Assembly: GCF_022698145.1 (NCBI RefSeq)
Contig: NZ_JALDAX010000020.1
Coordinates: 98,654 to 162,653, forward strand
DNA: 64,000 nucleotides
Direction of reading: 5' to 3'
DNA from: Streptomyces spinosisporus
GTDB taxonomy: Bacteria > Actinomycetota > Actinomycetes > Streptomycetales > Streptomycetaceae
Part shown: positions 24,562 to 33,362 of the stretch, piece by piece
Numbering within the stretch: the stretch's first letter is position 1
Layout: each line of letters opens with the position of its first letter
Translations under genes and position numbers: made by a program
Notes under the pieces: generated by a model
What the model saw: only the letters and a program-made list of their open reading frames with translations
What the model was told of the DNA's origin: nothing
The model's database searches: none

Positions 24562-26916
24562 GTGACCCATAGACCTTGGACGTTCAGAGCGACCGCGATC
24601 GGTGTCGCGCTCGCGGCGGCCACCGCCACGTTCTCGACGTTCGCCGTGGCCCAGGCCGCCGACCCGGCGGGATCCGCCACCGTCGAGCGCCACGACCCGG
24701 CGGCGGTCAAGAACATGGCGGAGCACGACCTCGACGGACCCCTCTCCAAGACCCAGGAGGCCCAGCGCCAGGAGGCCCTGAACGAGGTCATATCCGGCCG
24801 GGCTCAGGCCAAGGACCGGCACGGTTCGCAGGTCGTCCAGCTCAAGAGCCGCAAGGGCGACAGCAAGTACGTCGAGCTGAGCCGGGAGAAGACCGACAAG
24901 ATCTTCACCATCCTCGCGGAGTTCGGCGACCAGACAGACCCGAAGTACGGCGGCACCCCCGGCCCCCTGCACAACCAGATAGCCGCTCCCGACCGGTCCA
25001 AGGACAACTCCACGGACTGGAAGGCGGACTACAACCAGCAGCACTTCGAGGAGATGTACTTCGGCACCGGCAAGAACACCGAGTCGCTGAAGAAGTACTA
25101 CGAGAAGCAGTCCTCGGGCCGCTACTCGGTCGACGGCGAAGTCAGCGACTGGGTCAAGGTGCCCTACAACGAGGCCCGTTACGGCAACAACGCCTGCGGC
25201 TCCACCACCTGCTCCACCGCCTGGAACCTGGTGCGCGACGGCCTCAACGCCTGGGTCGCCGACCAGAAGGCGGCCGGCAAGTCCGACGCCGACATCAAGG
25301 CGGACCTCGCCCAGTACGACCAGTGGGACCGCTACGACTTCGACGGCGACGGCAACTTCAACGAGCCCGACGGCTACATCGACCACTTCCAGATCGTGCA
25401 CGCCGGCGAGGACGAGTCCGCGGGCGGCGGCGCCCAGGGCACCGACGCCATCTGGGCCCACCGCTGGTACGCCTTCGGCACCGACGCCGGCGCCACCGGC
25501 CCCGAGAACAACAAGCTCGGCGGCACCCAGGTCGGCGACACCGGCATCTGGGTCGGCGACTACACCATGCAGCCGGAGAACGGCGGACTCGGCGTCTACG
25601 CCCACGAGTACGGACACGACCTCGGCCTGCCGGACGAGTACGACACCAACGGCGGCGAGAACTCCACCGGCTTCTGGACCCTGATGTCCTCCGGCTCCTG
25701 GCTCGGCACCGGCAAGAACGCCATCGGCGACCTGCCGGGCGACATGAACGCCTGGGACAAGCTGCAGCTGGGCTGGCTCAACTACGACACGGCGAAGGCC
25801 GGGAAGAAGTCGAAGCACAAGCTGGGCGTCGCCGAGTACAACACCAAGAACAAGCAGGCGCTGGTGGTCTCGCTGCCCGACAAGGCGGTCACCACCGAGG
25901 TGGTCACTCCCGCCGAGGGCTCGACCCAGTGGTGGAGCGGCAGCGGCGACGACCTGAAGAACACGCTGACGCGTGAAGTCGACCTGACCGGCAAGAAGTC
26001 GGCCGCCCTCACGCTCGACGGCTGGTACGACATCGAGGCGGGCTACGACTACCTCTACGCCGAGGTGTCGACCGACGGCGGCGCCAACTGGACCGCTCTG
26101 GACGGCACGGTGGACGGCCAGGCCATCCCGCGCGACGGCAGCGACAAGCCCGCGCTCACCGGCACGATCGACGCGTACAAGAAGCTGTCGTACCCGCTGG
26201 ACGCCTACGCCGGCCAGAAGATCCAGCTGCGCTTCCGCTACCAGACCGACGGCGGTGTGGCGCAGAAGGGCTTCGCGGCCGACGAGATCACCGTGACCGC
26301 GGACGGCGCACCGGTCTTCTCCGACAACGCCGAGGCAGCGGACGCCGCTTGGACCGCGAACGGCTTCTCCCGCATCGGCGCGTCCTTCACCAAGGACTAC
26401 CAGCAGTACTACGTCGCGGAGAACCGTCAGTACGTGTCGTACGACAAGACCCTGAAGACGGGCCCGTACAACTTCGGCTTCTCGACGACCCGTCCGGACT
26501 GGGTGGAGCACTACCCGTACCAGAACGGCCTGTTGATCTGGAAGTGGGACACCTCGCAGCTGGACAACAACACCGGTGACCACCCGGGCACGGGTCTGAT
26601 CCTGCCGGTCGACTCGCACCCGGCGGCGCTGAAGTGGTCCGACGGCACGCTGATGCGCAACCGCATCCAGGCCTACGACTCGCCCTTCAGCCGCTACCGC
26701 ACGGACGGCATGACGCTGCACAACGCGGACGTGGCGACGAAGATCAAGAGCTCTTCCGGGGTGCCGGTCTTCAACGACCGGACGAACACCTACTACGACC
26801 CGGCGAACCCGGCCGGCGGCGTCAAGATCACTGACACCAACACCAAGATCAAGATCGTTCAGGAGGCCAAGGACGGCTCCACGATCCGGCTCGAGGTCGG
26901 CCCTGCAGTGAAGTAA
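24562..26916 (+). CDS. Secreted M6-family metalloprotease (immune inhibitor A type)
   Basis: A 784-residue secreted zinc protease. The signal peptide is about 1-33 (hydrophobic core then AVAQAADPA). An N-terminal propeptide-like region is followed by the M6 catalytic domain with H348-E-Y-G-H352 and the downstream third-ligand region GLPDEYDTN, then MSSGSWLG. The C-terminal 350 residues are beta-rich, MAM/jelly-roll-like modules as in InhA proteins. It probably degrades extracellular proteins for nutrition or development. GTG at 24562 is preceded by AGAGGAA at about 24549. Monocistronic, with a strong terminator after it. Confidence 0.93.
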   Translation: MTHRPWTFRATAIGVALAAATATFSTFAVAQAADPAGSATVERHDPAAVKNMAEHDLDGPLSKTQEAQRQEALNEVISGRAQAKDRHGSQVVQLKSRKGDSKYVELSREKTDKIFTILAEFGDQTDPKYGGTPGPLHNQIAAPDRSKDNSTDWKADYNQQHFEEMYFGTGKNTESLKKYYEKQSSGRYSVDGEVSDWVKVPYNEARYGNNACGSTTCSTAWNLVRDGLNAWVADQKAAGKSDADIKADLAQYDQWDRYDFDGDGNFNEPDGYIDHFQIVHAGEDESAGGGAQGTDAIWAHRWYAFGTDAGATGPENNKLGGTQVGDTGIWVGDYTMQPENGGLGVYAHEYGHDLGLPDEYDTNGGENSTGFWTLMSSGSWLGTGKNAIGDLPGDMNAWDKLQLGWLNYDTAKAGKKSKHKLGVAEYNTKNKQALVVSLPDKAVTTEVVTPAEGSTQWWSGSGDDLKNTLTREVDLTGKKSAALTLDGWYDIEAGYDYLYAEVSTDGGANWTALDGTVDGQAIPRDGSDKPALTGTIDAYKKLSYPLDAYAGQKIQLRFRYQTDGGVAQKGFAADEITVTADGAPVFSDNAEAADAAWTANGFSRIGASFTKDYQQYYVAENRQYVSYDKTLKTGPYNFGFSTTRPDWVEHYPYQNGLLIWKWDTSQLDNNTGDHPGTGLILPVDSHPAALKWSDGTLMRNRIQAYDSPFSRYRTDGMTLHNADVATKIKSSSGVPVFNDRTNTYYDPANPAGGVKITDTNTKIKIVQEAKDGSTIRLEVGPAVK

Positions 26917-26942
26917 TCGGCATTTCTGCAGGTCAGAAGCGT

Positions 26943-26976
26943 ATCGGCGGTGACCCCCTGGCGGGTCGCCGCCGAT
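26943..26976 (+). terminator. Strong hairpin terminator after the M6 protease
   Basis: ATCGGCGGTGACCC (26943-26956) pairs with GGGTCGCCGCCGAT (26963-26976) over 14 positions with one wobble and a 6-nt loop, 26 bp past the stop codon. Confidence 0.8.
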
Positions 26977-27062
26977 CGTGTTTAGGTGCGTCCTGTGCTT
27001 CCCTTATTGACAGTCCTGCCGACTGTCCCATCGACGCCGACACGCACGGGGGTGTGACCTGC

Positions 27063-27401
27063 ATGGCCGCAGGAGGTTTCTGCAAGCTGCCGACCGGCAG
27101 CGTGGTGGTGGCTCTGAACCTGCCCAGACCCACCGCCGACGGCACGGGCTGCGTCCGTGTCCTCGTCCACGCCCACAACCGGGCGCGCGCCCTGACCAGG
27201 CTGCGCAACCTGGGCATGCGGGCCGTCTACCTGCGCGGCAACGGGGCCCCGCCGACCCCGGACGAGATCACCGCGGTCCTGCACCACCCCGACGGCGTCA
27301 TATGGCGCACAGCCCCCGACAACGGTGTCAACACGGACCTTCCGCAGGAGCTGTGGCACCCGATGAGGGCCCTGCTGCGCCGCCCCACGGCTCCTGCCTA
27401 G
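27063..27401 (+). CDS. Conserved hypothetical protein
   Basis: A 112-residue soluble protein with an alpha/beta look (GSVVVALNLPRP, CVRVLVHAHNRARALTRLRNLGMRAVYLRGN, then PPTPDEITAVLHHPDGVIWR). No domain is recognised. ATG at 27063 follows GGGGG at about 27048; GTG at 27054 is in frame but too close to that site. It lies between the protease terminator and the converging pncA gene. Confidence 0.6.
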   Translation: MAAGGFCKLPTGSVVVALNLPRPTADGTGCVRVLVHAHNRARALTRLRNLGMRAVYLRGNGAPPTPDEITAVLHHPDGVIWRTAPDNGVNTDLPQELWHPMRALLRRPTAPA

Positions 27402-27417
27402 GCGCGGCCTCCCTCTA

Positions 27418-27504
27418 GGCCACGACGGGCTTCCGGCTCCGGGCTCTCGGCTCAGGCCACCACGGGCTTCCGGCTCAGGGCTCAGGCCACCACGGGCTTC
27501 CCGG
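27418..27504. repeat. Direct repeat duplicating the 3' end of pncA
   Basis: The motif GGCCACSACGGGCTTCCGG occurs at 27418 and 27455, and nearly identically at 27485 (GGCCACCACGGGCTTCCCGG). The third copy encodes the last pncA residues (KPVVA); the other two lie just past its stop. They look like slippage duplications. Confidence 0.7.
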
Positions 27505-28072
27505 ACAGTTCCACGCCCGCCTCGCGCATCTCCTCCAGCGCCCGCTCGGTCGTCTCCGCGGCCACCCCGGCGGTCAGGTCGAGCAGGACCTGCGTGCGAA
27601 AGCCTTCCCGTACGGCGTCCAGGGCGGTGGCGCGTACGCAGTGGTCCGTGGCGATCCCGACGACGTCCACCTCGCTGACGTCCCTGGCCCGCAGCCAGTC
27701 GGCCAGTTTGACGCCGTTCTCGTCGGCGCCCTCGAAGCCGCTGTACGCCGCGGCGTACGCCCCCTTGTCGAAGACGGCGTCGATCGCCCCGGAGGCGACG
27801 GCGGGGGAGAAGTTCGGATGGAAGCCCACGCCCTCCGTGCCCGCGACGCAGTGCGCGGGCCAGGAGTGCACGAAGTCCGGATTGTCGGCGAAGTGGCCGC
27901 CGGGTGCGATGTGGTGGTCGCGGGTGGCCACCACATGCTGGTAGCCCGAGCCGGCCGCCTGTCCGATCAGCTCGGTCACGGCGGCGGCCACATCGGCACC
28001 TCCCGCCACGGCGAGACTGCCCCCCTCGCAGAAGTCGTTCTGCACATCGACGACGATCAAGGCGCGGCGCAT
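27482..28072 (-). CDS. pncA: Nicotinamidase
   Basis: A 196-residue isochorismatase-superfamily enzyme that deamidates nicotinamide to nicotinate for NAD salvage. The catalytic triad is visible: Asp9 in ALIVVDVQNDFCEGG, Lys in VFDKGAYAAAYSGFEG, and the nucleophile Cys in GIATDHCVRATALD. The metal site is DHHIAPGGHF. ATG at 28072 is supported by AAGGAC seven bases upstream; a TTG at 28087 is in frame. It follows pncB on the same strand (109-bp gap), so the pair forms an NAD-salvage unit. Confidence 0.95.
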   Translation of the reverse strand: MRRALIVVDVQNDFCEGGSLAVAGGADVAAAVTELIGQAAGSGYQHVVATRDHHIAPGGHFADNPDFVHSWPAHCVAGTEGVGFHPNFSPAVASGAIDAVFDKGAYAAAYSGFEGADENGVKLADWLRARDVSEVDVVGIATDHCVRATALDAVREGFRTQVLLDLTAGVAAETTERALEEMREAGVELSGKPVVA

Positions 28073-28181
28073 GGCGGTGTCCTTCAACTATGAGTGGCTT
28101 ACGAGCCTAGAGACTTCGCGGTCGGTCCGGGAGAGGGCGCGGGGGGTGTACGACCGGCCACCCCCCTCGGGTCACAAGCAG

Positions 28182-29528
28182 TCAGCTACCCGTGGGCGTG
28201 TGCAGGTACTCCGTGGGAAGCACCGGTTCCCCGCGCGAGAGCTGCGTCGCCGACAGCGGCAGACTGTCCCGCGCGGCCACATGACGGTCCCGTACGGCGT
28301 CCAGCGGCTCACGGGCGATCACGTCGCCGCCCTTGATCAGCTCGACCAGCAGCTGCCGGTCGGCGAGCTCGGGCGGGACGGGTCCGGTGCCCACGACCTC
28401 GGCCTCCGCGACCCCGTCGGCGTCGGGCCGGCGCGCGGCCCACTTGCGGCCGCCGATGGAGGTCTTGCCGCCGCTGGACTTCTTCGCCACCGGCACCAGC
28501 GGCGCCCTGGGGTCGTCGGACTCGGCGCGGGCCACCAGCTTGTAGACCATCGAGGCCGTGGGGTGCCCGGACCCGGTCACCAGCTGCGTACCGACGCCGT
28601 ACGCGTCCACGGGCGCCGCCGCGAGCGAGGCGATGGCGTACTCGTCCAGGTCCGAGGTCACGATGATCTTCGTGTCGCGGGCGCCCAGCTCGTCCAGCTG
28701 CTGCCGCACCCGGTGCGCGACCAGCAGCAGGTCGCCGGAGTCGATGCGCACGGCGCCCAGCTCGGGCCCGGCGGTCTCGACCGCCAGCCGTACCGCCTCG
28801 GTGACGTCGTAGGTGTCCACCAGCAGGGTCGTGCCGCGGCCGAGCGAGTCGACCTGGGCCCGGAACGCGTCCCGCTCGTGGTCGTGCAGGAGGGTGAAGG
28901 CGTGCGCGGAGGTGCCGACGGTCGGGATGTTGTAGCGGAAGCCGGCCGCCAGGTCGGAGGTGGAGGCGAAGCCGCCGACGTAGGCGGCGCGCGCGGCGGC
29001 GACGGCGGCCAGCTCGTGGGTGCGGCGGGCGCCCATCTCGATCAGCGGGCGCGAGCCCGCGGCCGAGGACATGCGGGAGGCGGCCGCGGCGATCGCGGAG
29101 TCGTGGTTGAGGATCGACAGGATCACGGTCTCCAGCAGCACGCACTCGGCGAAGGACCCCTCGACCCGCATGATCGGCGAGCCCGGGAAGTACACCTCGC
29201 CCTCGGGGTAGCCCCACACGTCACCGCTGAACCGGTAGCCGGCGAGCCACTCCAGCGTCGCCTCGTCGACGATGGAGCGCTCGCGCAGGTACCGCAGGAC
29301 GTCCGCGTCGAACCGGAAGTTCTCCACGGCGTCCAGGACCCGCCCGGTGCCCGCCACGACGCCGTAGCGCCGCCCGTCGGGCAGTCGCCGGGTGAAGACC
29401 TCGAAGACGCTCCGCCGCCCAGCCGTACCGGCCTTGAGGGCGGCCTGCAGCATCGTGAGCTCGTACTGGTCCGTGAAGAGCGCCGTCGAGGGAACGTCCA
29501 CCGGCAGCCCTAGGTCCGCTGTGTTCAT
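28182..29528 (-). CDS. pncB: Nicotinate phosphoribosyltransferase
   Basis: A 448-residue NAPRTase converting nicotinate plus PRPP to nicotinate mononucleotide, the step after PncA. Conserved blocks are ALFTDQYELTMLQAAL near the N-terminus, the YFPGSPIMRVEG strand, GARRTHELAAVAAARAAYVGGFASTSD and RIDSGDLLLVAHRVRQQLD. Length is normal. The frame is open upstream, but the ATG at 29528 (NTADLGLPVD) is the conserved start. It diverges from clpS across 58 bp. Confidence 0.95.
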   Translation of the reverse strand: MNTADLGLPVDVPSTALFTDQYELTMLQAALKAGTAGRRSVFEVFTRRLPDGRRYGVVAGTGRVLDAVENFRFDADVLRYLRERSIVDEATLEWLAGYRFSGDVWGYPEGEVYFPGSPIMRVEGSFAECVLLETVILSILNHDSAIAAAASRMSSAAGSRPLIEMGARRTHELAAVAAARAAYVGGFASTSDLAAGFRYNIPTVGTSAHAFTLLHDHERDAFRAQVDSLGRGTTLLVDTYDVTEAVRLAVETAGPELGAVRIDSGDLLLVAHRVRQQLDELGARDTKIIVTSDLDEYAIASLAAAPVDAYGVGTQLVTGSGHPTASMVYKLVARAESDDPRAPLVPVAKKSSGGKTSIGGRKWAARRPDADGVAEAEVVGTGPVPPELADRQLLVELIKGGDVIAREPLDAVRDRHVAARDSLPLSATQLSRGEPVLPTEYLHTPTGS

Positions 29529-29586
29529 GGCAACAGATGCTACCGCACTTCGCGTCAGTGTGACGATTTGTGGGGGCCGTGGCAGC

Positions 29587-29904
29587 ATGGGCCTTGTGAC
29601 GTCACCCGCTCCCCTTGAGATCGAGAAGACCGAATCGGCGGAGGAGGTCTTCGCCGTACCCGAGCCCGACGTCCCCTGGGTCACGATCGTTCACAACGAC
29701 CCGGTCAACCTCATGAGCTATGTGACGTACGTCTTCCAGACGTACTTCGGCTACAGCAAGGACAAGGCCACCAAGCTCATGCTCGACGTCCACCACAAGG
29801 GCCGGGCGGTCGTCTCCAGCGGAACCCGCGAGGAGATGGAACGCGACGTGCAGGCCATGCACGGCTACGGCCTGTGGGCCACCCTCCAACAGGACCGGAA
29901 GTAG
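29587..29904 (+). CDS. clpS: ATP-dependent Clp protease adaptor ClpS
   Basis: A 105-residue N-end-rule adaptor that hands substrates to ClpA/ClpC. Core motifs are WVTIVHNDPVNLMSYVTYVF (the NDP substrate pocket), FGYSKDKATKLMLDVHHKGRAVV and EEMERDVQAMHGYGLWATLQQ. About 30 non-conserved residues precede the core. ATG at 29587; a GTG at 29596 is also possible. DUF2017 follows 12 bp later, a very common actinobacterial pairing. Confidence 0.95.
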   Translation: MGLVTSPAPLEIEKTESAEEVFAVPEPDVPWVTIVHNDPVNLMSYVTYVFQTYFGYSKDKATKLMLDVHHKGRAVVSSGTREEMERDVQAMHGYGLWATLQQDRK

Positions 29905-29916
29905 CGACATCTTCTG

Positions 29917-30522
29917 ATGCCAGGACACTTCGAACCGCTCCCCGACGGCGGCGCGGCCGTCGCGCTCGACGACGTCGAGATCTCCATCATCCGGTCGCTG
30001 GCCGTCCAGCTGTTGGAACTCATCGGGCCCGGCCCCGGCGAGGACGCCTCCGACGACCCGTTGGCCGAGCTCTTCGCGGAGGGCCCGAGCGAGCCCCCCA
30101 AGGACCCGGTGCTCAGACGGCTCTTCCCGGACGCCTACAGCGACCCCGAGGGCGTGCCCGCCAATCCCGAGGCGGCCGACGAACAGCGGGCGTACTCCGC
30201 GGAGTTCCGCCGCTACACCGAGAACGACCTGCGCGCCGGCAAGCGTGAGAACGCGCTCGCGGTGGTCCGCTGCCTGGACGCGCTGACGCCCGCAGCCGAC
30301 GGCGGCGCGGTCCTCAAGCTCTCGGCCGGGGAGTCCCGGCAGTGGCTGAACTCCCTCAACGACCTGCGGCTCGCGATCGGCTCCCGGCTGGAGATCACCG
30401 ACGAGGACGACACCGAGGTCCTCTACCGGCTCCCCGACGAGGACCCGCGCAAGCCCATGGTGATGGCGTATCTCTGGCTGGGCGGCCTCCAGGAGACGCT
30501 GGTGAGCACCCTGATGCCGTGA
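29917..30522 (+). CDS. DUF2017 family protein
   Basis: A 201-residue helical protein of the DUF2017 family, always found after clpS in actinobacteria. It opens FEPLPDGGAAVALDDVEISIIRSLAVQLLELIG and has the conserved DPVLRRLFPDAY and NALAVVRCLDAL segments. No catalytic motif is evident. The 12-bp gap after clpS implies one transcript and a link to Clp proteolysis. Confidence 0.9.
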   Translation: MPGHFEPLPDGGAAVALDDVEISIIRSLAVQLLELIGPGPGEDASDDPLAELFAEGPSEPPKDPVLRRLFPDAYSDPEGVPANPEAADEQRAYSAEFRRYTENDLRAGKRENALAVVRCLDALTPAADGGAVLKLSAGESRQWLNSLNDLRLAIGSRLEITDEDDTEVLYRLPDEDPRKPMVMAYLWLGGLQETLVSTLMP

Positions 30523-30864
30523 CGTGTGACGGTTCTGTGTTCGCTCAGAGAACGCTCAAATCCGGATAACGATCACGTCACCGCGGCGGCCGTGAATGCG
30601 GCCACGCGAACCCCTTTGTCCGCTTCTTCCTGTGGTGTGTGACACATGTCGCTGCGGTGATCACTCTTGCGGCCGTGATAAATCTTCACGACCGCCCGGC
30701 GAACACCACCCATGTTCGGCCGGGTGCGCCACCGAGCCGGCGGATCGCCGGCCAGGCACGGACGGGCCCGCAAGGCCCGCCCAGCTCCATCAATCCGGGG
30801 GGATCGAGACCCGATCCGAGGCCGACGAGAGGCCCGGGTCGGCATGGAGAAAGGCGCATCACAG
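30523..30864. other. Intergenic region before the amino-acid permease
   Basis: 342 bp with no supported gene. Features are an AT-richer patch near 30540-30575 (CTCAAATCCGGATAACGATCACG), a small dyad GGCGGATCGCCGG near 30740, and a GC hairpin GGGCCCGCAAGGCCC near 30765. It probably holds the permease promoter and a long leader. Open frames across it lack ribosome sites. Confidence 0.45.
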
Positions 30865-32298
30865 ATGACCTCCGCTCAGGTCGAGAACGAGGAGGCCCCG
30901 CAGCGGGCCGAAGAGGGGTACGAGCGCGGACTCGGCAGCCGCCAGGTCCAGATGATCGCCATCGGCGGCGCCATCGGCGTCGGCCTCTTCCTGGGAGCCG
31001 GGGCGAACATCGCCAAGGCAGGCCCCAGCCTCATCTTCATGTACGCCCTCGCGGGCGTGATCATCTTCTTCATCATGCGGGCGCTCGGCGAGCTGCTCCT
31101 GTACCGCCCGGTCTCGGGCTCCTTCGCGGAGTACTCCCGCGAGTTCCTCGGCCCGTTCTTCGGCTACTTCACGGCCTGGACGTACTGGCTGATGTGGGTC
31201 GTCACCGGCATGGCCGAACTGACGGCCGCCGCGATCTACGTCAACTACTGGTTCCCGTCGATCCCGCAATGGGTCACGGCCCTGGTCTTCCTGGTGGTCC
31301 TCTTCGGGGTCAACCTGATCTCCGTCAAGGTCTTCGGTGAGCTGGAGTTCTGGTTCTCGATGGTCAAGGTCACCGCGCTGATCGGCATGATCGTCATCGG
31401 CCTGGGTGTGCTCACCTTCGGCTTCAGCTCCGCCGGCGACACCGCGGCCGTCTCCAACCTCTGGCAGTTCGACGGCTTCTTCCCCAAGGGCATCGGCTCG
31501 TCCCTGATGACCCTGCAGGGCGTCATGTTCGCCTACCTCGCCGTCGAGCTGGTCGGCGTCACCGCCGGCGAGTCCGAGAACCCGGAGAAGACCCTCCCCA
31601 AGGCGATCAACACCCTGCCCTGGCGCATCGCGCTGTTCTACGTCGGCGCCCTCACCGTCATCCTGTGCGTGGTGAAGTGGACCGAGTTCGCGCCGGGCGT
31701 GAGCCCCTTCGTCGCGGCCTTCGCGAAGATCGGCATCCCGGCCGGCGCCGGCATCGTCAACTTCGTCGTCCTGACCGCGGCCCTGTCCTCCTGCAACTCG
31801 GGCATGTACTCCACGGGCCGCATGCTGCGCAACCTCGCCGACAACGGCGAGGCCCCGAAGGTCTTCAGCCGGCTGTCCGGCTCCAAGACCCCGGCGTTCG
31901 GCATCACGGTCTCGGTGCTCTTCATGGGCATCGGCGTGGTCCTGAACTACGTCGTCCCGGAGAAGGCCTTCGGCTACGTCACCTCGGTGGCCACCGCGGC
32001 CGGTATCTGGACCTGGCTGATGATCCTGATCAGCCACGTCCTCTACCGCCGCGCGGTCGTCGCGGGCCGGCTGCCCGCCTCGTCCTTCCCGGCGCCGGGC
32101 GGCGCGGTCTGCTCGTACATCGCCATCGCCTTCCTGCTCTTCGTCACCGGCCTGATCGCCTACGACGCCGACGCCCGCGTCTGCCTCTACGTCATGGCCG
32201 GCTGGGCGGTCGCGCTCGGCATCGGCTGGGCGGTCCTGAAGAACCGCAACCCCGAGGTCACGCAGCGGCGCGAGCCGCAGCTGGAGAAGGTCGGCTGA
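30865..32298 (+). CDS. Amino-acid permease (APC superfamily, AAT family)
   Basis: A 477-residue inner-membrane transporter with about 12 helices. Diagnostic motifs are GLGSRQVQMIAIGGAIGVGLFLGAG in helix 1 and the helix 3 block YRPVSGSFAEYSREFLGPFFGYFTAWTYW, as in GabP/AnsP/AroP proton symporters. The substrate cannot be fixed from the sequence. ATG at 30865 has GAGAAAGG ten bases upstream; ATG at 30844 is in frame. A strong hairpin follows the stop. Confidence 0.92.
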   Translation: MTSAQVENEEAPQRAEEGYERGLGSRQVQMIAIGGAIGVGLFLGAGANIAKAGPSLIFMYALAGVIIFFIMRALGELLLYRPVSGSFAEYSREFLGPFFGYFTAWTYWLMWVVTGMAELTAAAIYVNYWFPSIPQWVTALVFLVVLFGVNLISVKVFGELEFWFSMVKVTALIGMIVIGLGVLTFGFSSAGDTAAVSNLWQFDGFFPKGIGSSLMTLQGVMFAYLAVELVGVTAGESENPEKTLPKAINTLPWRIALFYVGALTVILCVVKWTEFAPGVSPFVAAFAKIGIPAGAGIVNFVVLTAALSSCNSGMYSTGRMLRNLADNGEAPKVFSRLSGSKTPAFGITVSVLFMGIGVVLNYVVPEKAFGYVTSVATAAGIWTWLMILISHVLYRRAVVAGRLPASSFPAPGGAVCSYIAIAFLLFVTGLIAYDADARVCLYVMAGWAVALGIGWAVLKNRNPEVTQRREPQLEKVG

Positions 32299-32329
32299 CC
32301 GGTCGGCCGACCTCTTCCGTCCGGCATCC

Positions 32330-32366
32330 GGGCGGGCCCGTACCACGCCTCGGTACGGGCCTGCCC
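32330..32366 (+). terminator. Hairpin terminator after the amino-acid permease
   Basis: GGGCGGGCCCGTACC (32330-32344) pairs with GGTACGGGCCTGCCC (32352-32366), 15 positions with one wobble, followed by TTCTGCTTATCCTTT. Confidence 0.8.
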
Positions 32367-32386
32367 TTCTGCTTATCCTTTCGGAC

Positions 32387-32809
32387 ATGCTGACCATCAC
32401 CCAGGCGCTCGTCGACCAGATCGTCGCGCACGCGCGCAAGGACCACCCCGACGAGGCGTGCGGCGTCGTCGCGGGCCCGGCGGGCTCGGACCGCCCCGAG
32501 CGCTTCATCCCGATGCTGAACGCGGCCATGTCGCCCACGTTCTACGAGTTCGACTCCGGCGACCTGCTCAAGCTCTACCGCGAGATGGACGACCGCGACG
32601 AGGAGCCGGTGGTCATCTACCACTCCCACACCGCGACCGAGGCCTACCCCTCGCGCACCGACATCTCCTACGCCAACGAGCCCGGCGCCCACTACGTCCT
32701 GGTGTCCACCGCCGACACCGACGGCCTCGGCGACTTCCAGTTCCGCTCGTACCGCATCGTGGAAGGCGAGGTCACGGAGGAGGAGGTCACGATCGTGGAG
32801 GCCTACTGA
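32387..32809 (+). CDS. mec: JAMM/MPN+ metalloprotease (Mec-like, CysO processing)
   Basis: A 140-residue zinc isopeptidase of the JAB1/MPN/Mov34 type. The complete JAMM signature is present: Glu23 (DEACGV), H79-S-H81, and S89-R-T-D92 (H-x-H-x7-S-x2-D). In Mycobacterium tuberculosis the equivalent Mec releases cysteine from the CysO-cysteine adduct. Here the gene lies just before cysO and cysM, the same order. It may also trim the extra residues after the CysO Gly-Gly. ATG at 32387. Confidence 0.9.
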   Translation: MLTITQALVDQIVAHARKDHPDEACGVVAGPAGSDRPERFIPMLNAAMSPTFYEFDSGDLLKLYREMDDRDEEPVVIYHSHTATEAYPSRTDISYANEPGAHYVLVSTADTDGLGDFQFRSYRIVEGEVTEEEVTIVEAY

Positions 32810-32888
32810 TCCCGCATTCCGGTCGTAAATCGTCCAGTATGCGAGATCACACTCCGGGCCCGGGACCGGGAATCGATACGATGACCCC

Positions 32889-32984
32889 ATGGTTCTGAAC
32901 GACGTGAGCATCGAGGCGCCGAGCACCCTGCTCGTGGCGCGGCTGCACGTCGACCTGTGCAGGCTGAACAGCGCCATCTGTTGA
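32889..32984 (+). CDS. Putative cysteine-responsive leader peptide
   Basis: A 31-codon frame encoding MVLNDVSIEAPSTLLVARLH then VDLCRLNSAIC, ending Cys-stop. It matches the Streptomyces leader-peptide family with an HVDLCRL core and a C-terminal Cys, which precedes sulfur and cysteine genes. It sits 94 bp upstream of cysO. By analogy with actinobacterial Cys uORFs, ribosome stalling at the Cys codons could couple cysteine supply to cysO-cysM expression. The mechanism is inferred; the peptide frame and family likeness are clear. Confidence 0.8.
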   Translation: MVLNDVSIEAPSTLLVARLHVDLCRLNSAIC

Positions 32985-33078
32985 TCTTCCCTGCCGCCGT
33001 ACGGCCGTGAGCCGCGGCGTGCTGTCGTGCGCCCACCTTTCCGCCCCTTCCCGTACCTCCCGACAGGAGCCCGCAACC

Positions 33079-33357
33079 ATGGCCATCGAGGTCCGCATCC
33101 CGACCATCCTCCGCACGTACACCGACGGCCAGAAGGCGGTGGAGGGCAACGGGGACACCCTCGCCGAGCTCTTCGCCGACCTCGAGACCCGGCACGCGGG
33201 CATCCAGGCGCGCATCGTCGACGCCGGCGAGCTGCGCCGCTTCGTCAACGTCTACCTGAACGACGAGGACGTCCGCTTCCTCGAAGGCATCAACACCAAG
33301 GTCGCCGACGGCGACAACGTCACGATCCTGCCGGCCGTGGCCGGCGGCATGGCCTGA
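33079..33357 (+). CDS. cysO: MoaD/ThiS-family sulfur-carrier protein CysO
   Basis: A 92-residue ubiquitin-like sulfur carrier (AIEVRIPTILRTYTDGQKAVEG ... NVYLNDEDVRFLEG ... DGDNVTILPAVAGG). Its C-terminal thiocarboxylate would be the sulfur donor for CysM. The protein ends Gly89-Gly90-Met91-Ala92, so the reactive Gly-Gly is masked by two residues and needs trimming before adenylation. ATG at 33079 has AGGAG nine bases upstream. cysM starts 5 bp after the stop. Confidence 0.92.
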   Translation: MAIEVRIPTILRTYTDGQKAVEGNGDTLAELFADLETRHAGIQARIVDAGELRRFVNVYLNDEDVRFLEGINTKVADGDNVTILPAVAGGMA

Positions 33358-33362
33358 TCGGA

